Source: Siphonodentalium dalli
Taxonomy: Eukaryota > Mollusca > Scaphopoda > Gadilida > Siphonodentaliidae
Assembly: GCA_032622095.1 (NCBI GenBank)
Contig: CP136067.1
Location: 131,381,990 to 131,445,989 of the forward strand
Reading direction: 5' to 3'
Length of the DNA: 64,000 nucleotides
Within the stretch, counting starts at the first letter, position 1, and each line of letters begins with the position of its first letter. Below are positions 11,459 to 21,276 of the stretch, piece by piece. The notes below the pieces were generated by a model. The model searched no databases. It saw only the letters and a program-made list of their open reading frames with translations, and was not told the origin of the DNA. A program made the translations under genes and the position numbers.

Positions 11459-12830
11459 TGGGTTATGGCGATGCTGATGAAGACATGTATGCCGCATAAT
11501 GCCTTGCTCAATTCATAGAATTTAGATCGGTTATGGCGATGCTGATGAAGACATGTATGCCACATAATGCCTTGCTCGATTCATAGAATTTAGATCGGTT
11601 ATGGCGATGCTGATGAAGACATGTATGCCACATAATGCCTTGCTCGATTCATAGAATTTAGATCGGTCATGGCGATGCTGATGAGGACATGTATGCCACA
11701 TAATGCCTTGCTCGATTCATAGAATTTATATCGGTTATGGCGATGCTGATGAAGACATGTATGCCGCATAATGCCTTGCTCAATTCATAGAATTTAGATC
11801 GGTTATGGCGATGCTGATGAAGACATGTATGCCACATAATGCCTTGCTCGATTCATAGAATTTAGATCGGTTATGGCGATGCTGATGAAGACATGTATGC
11901 CACATAATGCCTTGCTCGATTCATAGAATTTAGATCGGTCATGGCGATGCTGATGAAGTGATGAAGTCATGTATGCCACATAATGCCTTGCTCGATTCAT
12001 AGAATTTATATCGGTTATGGCGATGCTGATGAAGACATGTATGCCACAAAATGCCTTGCTCGATTCATAGAATTTAGATCGGTCATGGCGATGCTGATGA
12101 AGACATGTATGCCACACAATGCCTTGCTCGATTCATAGAATTTAGATCGGTCATGGCGATGCTGATGAAGACATGTATGCCACATAATGCCTTGCTCGAT
12201 TCATAGAATTTAGATCGGTTATGGCGATGCTGATGAAGACATGTATGCCACATAATGCCTTGCTCGATTCATAGAATTTAGATCGGTCATGGCGATGCTG
12301 ATGAAGACATGTATGCCACATAATGCCTTGCTCGATTCATAGAATTTATATCGGTTATGGCGATGCTGATGAAGACATGTATGTCACATAATGCCTTGCT
12401 CGATTCATAGAATTTAGATCGGTTATGGCGATGCTGATGAAGACATGTATGCCACATAATGCCTTGCTCGATTCATAGAATTTAGATCGGTTATGGCGAT
12501 GCTGATGAAGACATGTATGCCACATAATGCCTTGCTCGATTCATAGAATTTAGATCGGTTATGGCGATGCTGATGAAGACATGTATGCCACATAACGCCT
12601 TGCTCGATTCATAGAATTTAGATCGGTTATGGCGATGCTGATGAGGACATGTATGCCACATAATGCCTTGCTCGATTCACATAATTTAGATCGGTTATGG
12701 CGATGCTGATGAAGACATGTATGCCACATAATGCCTTGCTCGATTCATAGAATTTAGATCGGTTATGGCGATGCCGATGCAGACATGTATGCCACATAAT
12801 GCCTTGCTCAATTCATAGAATTTAGAATCG
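11459..12830. repeat. Minisatellite, 68 bp unit, about 20 copies
   Basis: The unit reads GGTTATGGCGATGCTGATGA, AGACATGTATGCCACATAAT, GCCTTGCTCGATTCATAGAA and TTTAGATC. Starts at 11531 and 11599 give the period. Most copies differ at only one or two sites (GGTTATGG or GGTCATGG; GCCGCATA or GCCACATA). One copy near 11955 has a short internal duplication of GATGAAGT. Confidence 0.95.
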
Positions 12831-12876
12831 TTCGGATCGTTTTTTTTAGTATATAAAACTAGCCTGTGTCTAAAAT

Positions 12877-12950
12877 TTGCAGAATGAGGTCCACACGACG
12901 GGATAGCATCACCACATTCACCCTCTGTGAACCTTATTTTGCTTAGGCCT
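12877..12950. repeat. Fragment of the 27.3 kb palindromic element family
   Basis: TTTGCAGAATGAGGTCC and TAGCATCACC followed by ATTCACCCTCTG match blocks in the hAT-like palindrome at 27279-27531. Only one partial arm is present, diverged and without target duplication. Confidence 0.6.
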
Positions 12951-13009
12951 ATACTCGTGGTGACACCTTCCTGTTTACAAAATATATACTAGCACGTGTT
13001 GTCAGTTGT

Positions 13010-13315
13010 CTATTCAGCGTATTTAGCGATGGAACAGAACTCTGCCTTCTATCCAGCGTATATAGCGAGGGGACATAACTATCCAGCGTATATAGCAAGG
13101 GGACATAACTCTTCATTCTATACAGCGTATATAGTGAGGGGACATAACTCTTCATTCTATCCAGCGTATATAGCGAGGGGAAATAACTCATCATTCTACC
13201 GAGCGTATATAGCGAGGGGACATAACTCTTCATTCTATCCAGCGTATATAGCGAGGGGACATAACTCTTCATTCTATCCAGCTTATACAGCGAACGAACA
13301 GAACTCTGCCTTGCA
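13010..13315. repeat. Minisatellite, 39 bp unit, about 7 copies
   Basis: The unit is CTCTTCATTCTATCCAGCGT followed by ATATAGCGAGGGGACATAA. The period is 39, a multiple of three, so frames stay open on both strands across the array. The outer copies are more diverged (GGAACAGAACTCTGCC on both edges). There is no other sign of coding. Confidence 0.9.
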
Positions 13316-13733
13316 GGTTTGAAAACGCACCGATTGTAGTTTAATTTATTACATGACTCGACCCTTATTCCAATCGTTAAACCCATATTATCATAATATT
13401 GTGCAAATTCATGCATAAACAGGAAATAGTGCCAGGCGTACTGAAACGTATTTTTGTTGCGGAAACGTGATTCCGAATCTGGGGACGAGGAATGAAGAAG
13501 AATCGGTGTCTGTAACTAACATTGATATAGTTTGCAAATTTATTTCATTAAATTAACGCCATGAAATACGTCAAAGAGTCTTATTTATCTAGGGACTATT
13601 TCTTTACGTCGGCAAACAACGCATTGTTACATGAAACGTCATCTCAGGGCTTTATGAAGCCGCTGTTAGTTTCACGTCCCATTTATTGATTTATGTATCT
13701 TTTATGGAGATTTTGATACAAGCAATAAATATA

Positions 13734-13819
13734 ATCTACAACTCGTCAGGCGAGGTCCAGACCTAATTTACTTGACGAGTTTTGTAAATTTCGCTGTAAA
13801 CTGGGGACGAGTTGTAGAT
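13734..13819. repeat. Short inverted repeat
   Basis: ATCTACAACTCGTC at the left and GACGAGTTGTAGAT at the right are exact complements, separated by about 58 bases that hold a further TTGACGAGTTTTG. It can form a hairpin. No family is recognised. Confidence 0.6.
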
Positions 13820-13940
13820 CCTTTGTATATGGTGTCAACAACTCGGACCGTGACTGTGTAATATCAGCTGAATGTATATGGACTGTATTCAATTGATTCT
13901 ATTGTTGGGATGATCAGCTTCAACATCCCCTACATATGAA

Positions 13941-14006
13941 GAATGGATCATTCGAATGTGTACACCTATAAAAGAATGGATCATTCGAATGTGTACACCT
14001 ATAAAA
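13941..14006. repeat. Tandem duplication, 33 bp unit, two copies
   Basis: GAATGGATCATTCGAATGTG plus TACACCTATAAAA is repeated exactly twice, at 13941 and 13974, followed by a third start GAATGGA. Confidence 0.9.
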
Positions 14007-14080
14007 GAATGGAAGAAACAAATTGATAATAAAAATAAGATTTAGATGGACGCTAAAAATTTGTCCAAATCGGACACATA

Positions 14081-14445
14081 ATAATAAAATAATAATAATA
14101 ATAATAATTTATATAGCGCATTCTACAGTAAATTAGGTTCAATGTGCTATACATAAGTATTAATACCCGGTCATAGGTAATTGATTATCCATCCTCGCTT
14201 AGGAGAAAGCAATCCAAGCAGCTAATGGGCACATCAGAATTATCATACTGACAATATGCATCGACTCCCGACCTGGTACTCGGTTAATCGGTGAGTCCCC
14301 CGCTACAATTGTAGTATGAAATTGCTTGTCGAAGGCAACCAACGCAGTGTTCGACGTTTACTGATAGAGAGTGGGATTCGAACGCGCGACGTATCCACAT
14401 CATGACGTTACGAGTCGTGTACGCTAACCACAGGACAACCGCGCC
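14081..14445 (-). mobile_element. tRNA-derived SINE
   Basis: Read on the minus strand, the element starts at 14445 with GGCGCGGTTGTCCTGTGG, then TGGTTAGCGTACACGACT in the position of an A box and GCGTTCGAATCCCAC, a good match to the pol III B box GTTCGANTCC. About 230 bases of body follow, then GCGCTATATAAATTATTATT, and it ends in an ATT-repeat tail (14081-14108 on the plus strand). Head with A and B boxes, central body and simple-repeat tail is the standard layout of a tRNA-derived SINE. The GCGCTATATAAAT end is common in SINEs of aquatic animals. The tRNA of origin is not assigned. Confidence 0.75.
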
Positions 14446-15329
14446 AATATAATATATCGACAGAACACGACGCGCATCTTAATCGAGAGTTTTTTGTCAA
14501 ATGAGTTGCGAACGGCGCCAGGAAATATGTAAATATGCGCCGTCCGCAACAAGTATTTATTCTACACTGCTGCGTCAGATATGTTCAATCAATGACTGTC
14601 ATCTTCATTGATACTATAGCAACTTGTATTGTAAATTTAGACAGACGAGTAACCAGTAATGCTGGTGGGGGGCACCACCGAAGCGGATCGTTGACGTAAT
14701 GTATGTCAACTTTCTTGGCGGTAACGTCAACAAGAGTTGTTCCGGCTTGTATTCCACTAGTGGCATACCATAATATGTATTCACTGGCTGGGATGCCGTT
14801 GAATATATCGCGTCAATTGGTGTGGAATAAATCACGATTGTGCACGTGGGCACGGCCTGGTGTACTGAGCTGGGTACACTATCAGCCAAAATATACCTTT
14901 GGCAAATCATACTTCAGTTGTAAATTGAATAGGCGTAAACTAAAGATAGTTCTCGCATCTCCACTATTTTGATCTCCCCACCGTGACAAAATAAAGCAAT
15001 TAGATAGGTTTAATTCGAGGCTTCAACATTAATTCCGCCTTAATTATTGAAACGAGAACTCGGGTCTACTACGCCCTGTCGCTTCTGTTTATTCAACATT
15101 TTCGTAAAGTGACTAAACATTCCACGGCATGTGGCACAACCCCATCAAAATCCACACGTTGTACGTTATCTTCACATGGAAGGGCGATTCTCTGTATATA
15201 TTTCGGCAGAGATTTAACATGTCTCGTTACCCCACACATTATATCGGTATACGATAAAGCATGGCCAACATCACGATCTTTACTCGACACAGCGCTAAAT
15301 AAAAGTGAATCTGATCGTCTCGGTCATAT
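14446..15329. other. No recognisable gene
   Basis: Overlapping short frames occur on both strands (14614-14972 and 15093-15342) but show no domain. Near 15250-15300 the words ATCACGATCTTTACTCGACA resemble the edge of the 61 bp satellite near 22340-22375, so part of this stretch is repeat-derived. Confidence 0.45.
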
Positions 15330-15439
15330 AGATCATTGTTAAGCGCAGACAGAGCAATATGCAGAAATTCCGCTCCAATGTGAACTTTAAATGATAGAGA
15401 TTGATCATGTCTTTGGTCGACTAATGTGGGAACATGTGG
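15330..15439. repeat. Dispersed repeat, left half, split by the Bcl-2-like element
   Basis: GATCATTGTTAAGCGCAGAC and the following bases up to GGGAACATGTGG match 18980-19088 (and, more weakly, 22380-22500). The right half of the same repeat continues at 18730, on the other side of the 3.3 kb insertion. GTGG at 15436-15439 is repeated at 18730-18733. Confidence 0.7.
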
Positions 15440-15986
15440 ATGATGATAAGCCCCCCGTTTGGGGGTATTTCAGGAACGATAACTCTATCCGAAGTACACG
15501 ACCTATATTCTCTGCAGTACTCCTGTTGGTGTTAGTCTAGACAGTTTGACCTATATTCTCCGCCCACGCATTGCATCATGGTCTATGTGTATACCGGTTG
15601 GGCAAAAACTTCAAAAACTTCAAAAATTAAAAAAATTAAAAAAATTTAAAAAATTAAAAAAATTAAAAAAAATTCCAAAACTTCAAAATTTTTCAAAAAC
15701 TTCACAAATTTCACAAATTTCACAAATTTCAAAAAACTTCAAAAATTAAACAAAATTCAGGATTTAGTCATAAATGTGACCCGCCATATCAAATCCAGTC
15801 GGAAGTCGGGATTTTTTTATCCTGTGCCAATGCATTCTCTTATATATGCGAGTCGACCAGCCGCCGCCGCCGCCGGTGGCGGCGGCGGCGGCGGCCGTAA
15901 TGCGCATGTCAACGCCGCTGCCGGCGGCGGCAACTACATAATCCTATGGCATGCAAAGAAATTGGCGGCGGCGGCGGCGGCGTTTG

Positions 15987-16020
<34 letters not shown>
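15440..16020 (+). repeat. Left arm of the 3.3 kb element
   Basis: Starts at the GTGG flank. Contains GACCTATATTCTCTGCAG, GACCTATATTCTCCGCCC, a TTCAAAAACTTC-type array (15605-15760), TGTGACCCGCCATATC (the family 2 MITE terminus, from 15775), half of the palindromic module (15826-15860), (GCC)n near 15860-15995 and (TA)n at its inner edge. Paired with 18150-18729. Confidence 0.8.
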
Positions 16021-16032
<12 letters not shown>

Positions 16033-16039
16033 ATTGATA

Positions 16040-16397
16040 TTAATATGTTTGCCAATAATTTACACATCCATGAACCGATCTGAAAACATTATGGTTCATT
16101 GTCAACATTTTTGACGAGTAATTGTCAATATTTAGACATTCCTGGAAGAAATTATCCCAACTGCCTTCCCGTTCGACCCATTGGTCAGTGTATAATGTCA
16201 CGATAGTGTGTGCCCATTGCACAATTTCGCTGACCAATGAGAAGTCGTTGTCTTTGTATGCTTTTAAACACATTTTTCCTGTGAACAGGAATGCAGCCAT
16301 TATTCTCTCCCATGTGTAGGGGCCATCTTCCCGAAATATATTGTCCAACAAGTCACTAAATATATAGGGAAAATGATCCCTATCGTAGCCTATCGTA
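16040..16397 (-). pseudogene. Truncated inverted copy of the Bcl-2-like gene
   Basis: On the minus strand this segment encodes about the last 118 residues of the Bcl-2-like protein found on the plus strand at 16606-17184, with only two amino-acid differences seen (Gly for Ala after FRED, and Phe for Leu after SWDN). The homology starts at the YDRDHFPYIF segment, so the N-terminal third with the BH4-like helix is missing. An open frame continues upstream to an ATG at 16480 through unrelated GC-rich sequence. The two copies lie head to head with about 430 bases between them. The near identity implies a recent duplication. Transcripts through both copies could pair. Confidence 0.7.
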
Positions 16398-16605
16398 CGG
16401 CTGCGTATGCCGCTCTCACCCCCCTCCCCCTCCGCGCGCGCGCCAATTTCACCAAAGAACAATGTCGGCACATTTAACATCTAAAATTAGAAATGAAACG
16501 TGTCGGAACACGTTAATATCATGCATTTTGATTGGTTAACTGGCTCAACATAATAAAGGGACTGCTGATATTTTATGTCTGACGTAGAAGGGAAAAAAAA
16601 TAATA

Positions 16606-17184
16606 ATGGATACACAGCTCAAGAAATTGAACAGTATGGAAGTTGGCGCAGTTACGAAATATTTGATGAAAAGTTATGTCAGACATATCATTCTGAGAAA
16701 CGGCTTTCATTACCCAGACACTAATAACTTTTATTTATCAGAGTTAGAAATACGTGACTGTACCAGAAGAATACTTCAACAGCTGGAAAATTATAACATG
16801 TGGCTGTTAAATGAGCTGACAGGGAAATTGGACAGTTACGATAGGGATCATTTTCCCTATATATTTAGTGACTTGTTGGACAATATATTTCGGGAAGATG
16901 CCCCCTACACATGGGAGAGAATAATGGCTGCATTCCTGTTCACAGGAAAAATGTGTTTAAAAGCATACAAAGACAACGACTTCTCATTGGTCAGCGAAAT
17001 TGTGCAATGGGCACACACTATCGTGACATTATACACTGACCAATGGGTCGAACGGGAAGGCAGTTGGGATAATTTATTCCAGGAATGTCTAAATATTGAC
17101 AATTACTCGTCAAAAATGTTGACAATGAACCATAATGTTTTCAGATCGGTTCATGGATGTGTAAATTATTGGCAAACATATTAA
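16606..17184 (+). CDS. Bcl-2 family-like protein
   Basis: An intact 192-codon frame from ATG to TAA. It fits the Bcl-2 fold in order: an amphipathic first helix, LMKSYVRHIILRNGF, at about residues 21-35 (BH4-like); a second helix, CTRRILQQL, around residue 50 where BH3 would lie, without the usual Gly-Asp; a BH1-like block, FREDAPYTWERIMAAFLFTG, at about residues 96-115; and a BH2-like block, QWVEREGSWDNLFQECL, at about 147-163. In BH1 the usual NWGR reads TWER, keeping Trp and Arg. The length suits the family but no hydrophobic C-terminal anchor is present, so a soluble or truncated form is predicted. Members control mitochondrial apoptosis; whether this one blocks or promotes it cannot be told. 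It has no introns, lies inside a long-TIR element, and no AATAAA is seen just downstream. Retrocopy capture by the element is the likeliest origin (inference). Confidence 0.75.
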   Translation: MDTQLKKLNSMEVGAVTKYLMKSYVRHIILRNGFHYPDTNNFYLSELEIRDCTRRILQQLENYNMWLLNELTGKLDSYDRDHFPYIFSDLLDNIFREDAPYTWERIMAAFLFTGKMCLKAYKDNDFSLVSEIVQWAHTIVTLYTDQWVEREGSWDNLFQECLNIDNYSSKMLTMNHNVFRSVHGCVNYWQTY

Positions 17185-17212
17185 TAGCAATTGTGTGTTT
17201 ATATATATAGTA

Positions 17213-17815
17213 GAAGGTGACCCGACTTCGTCCGGGCTTTGACCTTGAATTGTCCATTTTGAAGGTCAAGTGGGGTCACGATTTGACCAGTCCAAAAACA
17301 CTGCCCGGACAAAAGTACCCGACAAACGTGCCCGTCGAAATCCATCCGGTTTTACCCGATTTGACCTTGAATTGATCATTTTGAAGGTCAAGGTCTGGTC
17401 GGGGTCACGATTGGACCCGTCCAAAACAATCAGTGGACAAAAGTAACAAAAGTAATCAAATTTCGTCGAAATCCCATCAAAATTGGCGATTTGACCTTGA
17501 AGTTACCCGATTTCAAGGTCAAGGTCACGTCGCACGGGCAAATGAATATGCTTATGAGACTCGCCATAAGAAAGTACCCCCACATACCAAGTTCCATCGA
17601 AATCCCGTGATATTCGGGCGTTTGACCTTAAAATGACCCGATTTCAAGGTCAAGGTCACGTCGCACGGGCAAATCAATAGGCCTATGTTAACCCCCGGCC
17701 GAAAATACCCCCACGTACCAAGTTTCATCGAAATCGGGTCGGTCGTTTTTGAGTTCATCGATTACACACACAGACACAGACAGATACACACACACACACA
17801 CAGATCTTTCAAAAT
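17213..17815. repeat. Interspersed repeat with internal TGACCTTGA units and CA tail
   Basis: Four or so imperfect units contain TTTGACCTTGAA followed by TTTCAAGGTCAAGGTCAC, each a small inverted repeat. The block ends AAGTTTCATCGAAATCGGGT and GAGTTCATCGATTACACACA, then (CA)n. A wording of this type before a CA-rich tail is common at 3' ends of invertebrate retroelements. It lies within the 3.3 kb element, downstream of the Bcl-2-like gene. Confidence 0.6.
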
Positions 17816-17833
17816 ATATAATAGATATATAGA

Positions 17834-17990
17834 GGATATCCACACTTTTTCAGTGGATATGGGTTATATCTCATGAGTGATGGCAAACATTGAATTTCCA
17901 CGAGTGGCTTTAGCCACGAGTGGAAATTCAAATGTTTTGTCATCACGAATGAGATTTAACCCATATCCACTGAAAAAGTGTGGATATTCT
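17834..17990. repeat. Palindromic MITE, 157 bp
   Basis: ATATCCACACTTTTTCAGTG on the left and CACTGAAAAAGTGTGGATAT on the right, with arms of about 70 bases meeting at TGGCTTTAGCCA. It forms a nearly complete hairpin. It is nested within the 3.3 kb element. Confidence 0.8.
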
Positions 17991-18149
17991 GTGTATTATA
18001 TACTTTAGTTACTTGCCTATGGACCCAATGAATGTCAATACATCAGAAATTTCAAGCTGATATCACCCACTAGTGGGATATCACTCTAGAGTGGGATATC
18101 ACTTATATCTCACTGCTAAAACCTTATAATTCATGGGCAAGTATATAAT

Positions 18150-18729
18150 AAATATATATATATATATATATATATATCCGCAAACGCCGCCGCCGCCTTC
18201 AAACGCCGCCGCCGCCGCCAATTTCTTTGCATGCCATAGGATTATGTAGTTGCCGCCGCCGCCGGCGGCGGCTGGTCGACTCGCATATATAAGAGAATGC
18301 ATTGGCACCAGTTGGCACAGGATAAAAAAATCCCGACTTCCGACTGGATTTGATATGGCGGGTCACATTTATGACTAAATCCTGAATTTTGTTTAATTTT
18401 TGAATTTTTTTGAAATTTTTGAAATTTTTGAAGTTTTTGAAATTTTTTGAAGTTTTTGAAGTTTTTGAAATTTTTGAAATTTTTGAAGTTTTAGAAATTT
18501 GTGAAATTTTTGAAATTTTTGAAGTTTTTGAAATTTTTGAAATTTTTGAAGTTTTTGAAGTTTTTGAATTTTTTTGGACATGCCCAACCATGATGCAATG
18601 CGTGGGCGGAGAATATAGGTCAAACTGTCTAGACTAACACCAACAGGAGTACTGCAGAGAATATAGGTCGTGTACTTCGGATAGAGTTATCGTTCCTGAA
18701 ATACCCACAAACGGGGGGCTTATCATCAT
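18150..18729 (-). repeat. Right arm of the 3.3 kb element
   Basis: Inverted counterpart of 15440-16020, with (TA)n, (GCC)n, GGTCGACTCGCATATATAAG, the family 2 MITE end (to 18367), a long AATTTTTGAAG-type array (18395-18570), and GAGAATATAGGTC twice. It differs from the left arm mainly in the length of the simple arrays. Confidence 0.8.
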
Positions 18730-18960
18730 GTGGAGTATGCTAATGTATCAGGTCCAGTGATATTTCTGATGGACTGCCGCCAATATAAGACGTCCTTACT
18801 CCTTATTGTGTATGATCAGAGTTGCTATGTGTACTCTCAATGTCTGAGGGAAACAAGGTCGTGTCTAGTAGAACCACATCTGCATGATAGGTTCATGGAC
18901 ATCATAGTAATGCAGTATGACCCACCAGCATCGTAGCAAATTAGCAGGACCACTTAACCA
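18730..18960. repeat. Dispersed repeat, right half
   Basis: Continues the repeat cut at 15439. AGTATGCTAATGTATCAGGT, TGATATTTCTGATGGAC and CTCAATGTCTGAG match 19087-19215 in order. It ends near CAGCAGGACC-type words found also near 5790. Confidence 0.7.
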
Positions 18961-18964
18961 GGGA

Positions 18965-19215
18965 TGTTGTCTGTAGATCATTGTTAAACGGCGCAGACAG
19001 AGCACTATGCGGACATTCCGCTCCAGTATTAGCCTCAGATGATCGAAATTTATCTTGTTTGTGATCGACGCTAATTGGGAAACATGTGGGGTATGTTAAT
19101 GTTTCAGGTCCCATGATATTTATGATGGACAGACGCCACACGAAATCGTTATTATTTATTATCAGAGACAACGGTTGTAATGATGTGTATTCTCAATATA
19201 CTCAATGTCTGAGTA
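18965..19215. repeat. Dispersed repeat, uninterrupted paralogue
   Basis: Carries the same sequence as 15330-15439 plus 18730-18880 without the 3.3 kb insertion: the junction reads AAACATGTGGGGTATGTTAA. Further, more diverged copies are at 22380-22570, 22605-22650 and 22700-22760 (words CCCATGATATTTCT and GGACAG). Confidence 0.75.
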
Positions 19216-19316
19216 AACAAGGCTGTGGCTATAGTAGTTGAAAATCTGGCAATTTTGATGGACAGAATCCAATAAGATGTCTTTGTAGTTTATTAAGCTG
19301 GAGGCACTTTCTTGTT

Positions 19317-19590
19317 AAAGTGATGTGAAACACTCCGGTAGGGTCATCATATAGAAATGGAGAATAATCTTGCTCAGATAGATCAATAGTTATTTTTACG
19401 AATATTAATCCAAATTGACATCGTCATTAATTAAGTGCAATGACTCTCGATGGCGAAATCATTTGTGCCTGTTTATTGCCGATAGTTGCGTCCCGAATCC
19501 AGATGTAAATATTTACATTTGAACGTAGTTCAGACGATGTTTTATATGGAGAGGCACGGTCAATTTGCTTGAATTTTTCCTGTTCACCGG
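19317..19590. repeat. Second copy of the 4120-4440 repeat
   Basis: Shares TGAAACACTCCGGTAGGGT, AGAAATGGAGAATAATCTTG and CGTAGTTCAGACGATGTTTT with 4120-4440. It abuts the truncated Tc1-like MITE at 19597. Confidence 0.75.
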
Positions 19591-19596
19591 AAAGCT

Positions 19597-19708
19597 CTCC
19601 CCGAGAGCTTTCCGATGAATGGCAACAAGCCATATTTCCGACTAAAACCTGAAAAGTTACCCATAATTCTGCTGTGGTTAAAGGAGTCGATTAATTAGGG
19701 CATTACTG
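19597..19708. mobile_element. Truncated Tc1/mariner-like MITE
   Basis: Matches the right part of 7134-7317: GAGAGCTTTCCGATGAATGG, then TTACCCATAATTCTGCTGTG, ending GGGCATTACTG and TA. The left arm is missing. Confidence 0.7.
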
Positions 19709-19715
19709 TACAAAT

Positions 19716-19800
19716 ATACGTATGACAACACCATATACAATAAGCAAAAACAAAATATATGTGTTTCACTTGATTGTGTGCATCTCACAACTGAAATATA
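19716..19800. repeat. Dispersed repeat, second copy at 27696-27780
   Basis: TATGACAACACCATATACAA and CACTTGATTGTGTGCATCTC recur at 27696-27775 with few changes. Family unknown. Confidence 0.6.
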
Positions 19801-20396
19801 TTAGGCTATACTAAGTTTTTGAAAGTGCTTGAAACTGAATTTATTGTCTGTAGCTTGGCATCTTTATGAATATTCTGGTGGGGCCTGCTGATTTGCTATG
19901 ATGCTGGTGGGTCATGCTACTTTGATATCATGATGGTGGGTTCTGCTGTATTTCAATTGTGTTGGTGGGGCAAAATGATACTGTTGCATAAATGTACAGT
20001 GCATTTATCATTTTCGCAGCCCGTGGCTAACGAAAAGATTTTGGGGAAAAGCCAACATGAAATCTTCACGAACACTTACATTTTAAAATCAAGACTATCA
20101 ATTTAAAGATTCAAGAAACAATTTAAATCAAGGCTGCATTTGTGCTTTCAAAACAACATGAATACCCATTATATTATGGTCGGTATGCAACAACCATGCA
20201 ACAGCGTCATTTTAAAAATAGTTGACAATATATATTTCTGGGAATGTTTTATACACAAACTGGGGTTTCCACCATTCGTTCAGAATAGCCACAGTGGCAC
20301 AGACCGCCAAAATGATATACTTTATAAAAAAAATTATATTACAATTTTCTTAACTGCATAAATTAGCCCCACTATCATAGCATTGCAACAATCCTC
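19801..20396. other. No gene seen
   Basis: AT-rich DNA. Near 19876-19960 the word GGTGGG(T/G)C(C/A)TGCTG recurs three times. A frame at 20140-20361 has no domain. Confidence 0.45.
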
Positions 20397-20735
20397 ACTA
20401 GCAAACTCCTTGCAGCGCCCTCTACGTTAGCACTGCGATATAGCACTTCCACAAGGAAGGTACTTTGCGGACCGATACATCTATTTTTACATATGGTCGG
20501 AACTATATTTAGTCACCTATATATTATCTTACTTTTGACCACCAAAATTTTGCAATAATGGTAATTATTTCGGTGTTGATAAGAACAGTATAGACTGAGC
20601 CAGACATGGGAAATTTTAATCCTAAAATATAAGGACTAAGAACACGTAAGAAATCCTTACCAAATGTCCTTATGACAATGATATCTCAGCGGAACAATGG
20701 GAGATAACTCTGCCTGGAGTTTGCCTCACTAGTAA
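20397..20735. repeat. Duplicated block, copy 1 (copy 2 at 21272-21612)
   Basis: AGCAAACTCC, CAGCGCCCTCTACG, TTTGCAATAATGGTAATT, GAACTGAGCCAGACAT-type and GGTATCTCAGCGGA-type words occur in the same order in both blocks, about 870 bases apart. Each block is next to a 61 bp satellite array, so a tandem segmental duplication carrying satellite is inferred. Confidence 0.75.
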
Positions 20736-20827
20736 CAATTAAACTATCGGAACGTTTTCAAATGGACGATCCCATGCAGAATATTTCGGCGCCGAATTGC
20801 ACATCTCTCCTTGTTTGATGCGCTATC

Positions 20828-21276
20828 GATATGTTGGCTATGTATAGACGATGGACTGAATCCAAATCACGGTCTGCGCTATCCCAGCGTTATGTTGGCT
20901 ATGTATAGAGGATGGACAGCAGCCAAATCACGGTCTGCGCTATCCCAGCGTTATGTTGGCTATGTATAGAGGATGGACAGTAGCCAAATCACGGTCTGCG
21001 CTATCCCAGCGTTATGTTGGCTATGTAAAGAGGATGGACAGCAGCCAAATCACGGTCTGCGGTATCCCAGCGTTATGTTGGCTATGTATAGACGATGGAC
21101 AACAGCCAAATCACGGTCTGCGCTATCCCAGCTATATGTTGGCTATGTATAGAGGATGGACAGCAGCCAAATCACGGTCTGCGCTATCCCAGCGTTATGT
21201 TGGCTATTTATAGACGATGGACTACAGCCAAATCACGGTCTGCGCTATCCCAGCGATATGTTGGCTATCTATAGCA
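20828..21276. repeat. Satellite, 61 bp unit, about 7 copies
   Basis: The unit is GATGGACAGCAGCCAAATCA, CGGTCTGCGCTATCCCAGCG, TTATGTTGGCTATGTATAGA and G. Most copies differ at one to three sites. Sister array at 22080-22355. Confidence 0.9.

Larger units (their letters stand above)
15440..18729. mobile_element. 3.3 kb long-TIR element carrying a Bcl-2-like gene
   Basis: The two ends are inverted copies: ATGATGATAAGCCCCCCGTT starts the left arm and its complement ends the right arm. The arms run about 570 bases (15440-16020 and 18150-18729). Going inward they share GACCTATATTCTC motifs, an A/T-rich TTCAAAAA-type array, half of a family 2 MITE, (GCC)n and (TA)n. GTGG flanks the element on both sides. 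The surrounding repeat is interrupted relative to its paralogue at 18965-19215, which gives an empty-site comparison. The cargo is a Bcl-2-like frame, an inverted partial copy of it, a repeat block and a palindrome. No transposase was found, so mobilisation in trans or formation by rearrangement are both possible. Confidence 0.7.

Noticed and set aside
11242-12117. Minus-strand frames with repeated CGIHVFISIAITD
   Set aside because: Products of the 68 bp satellite; interrupted whenever a copy changes length.
12949-13416. 155-codon minus and 108-codon plus frames with 13-residue repeats
   Set aside because: A 39 bp unit without stops keeps frames open on both strands; nothing else suggests a protein.
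18199-18637. Lys/Ser/Thr and Phe/Glu repeat frames
   Set aside because: Derived from the TTCAAAAA-type simple array in the element's arm.
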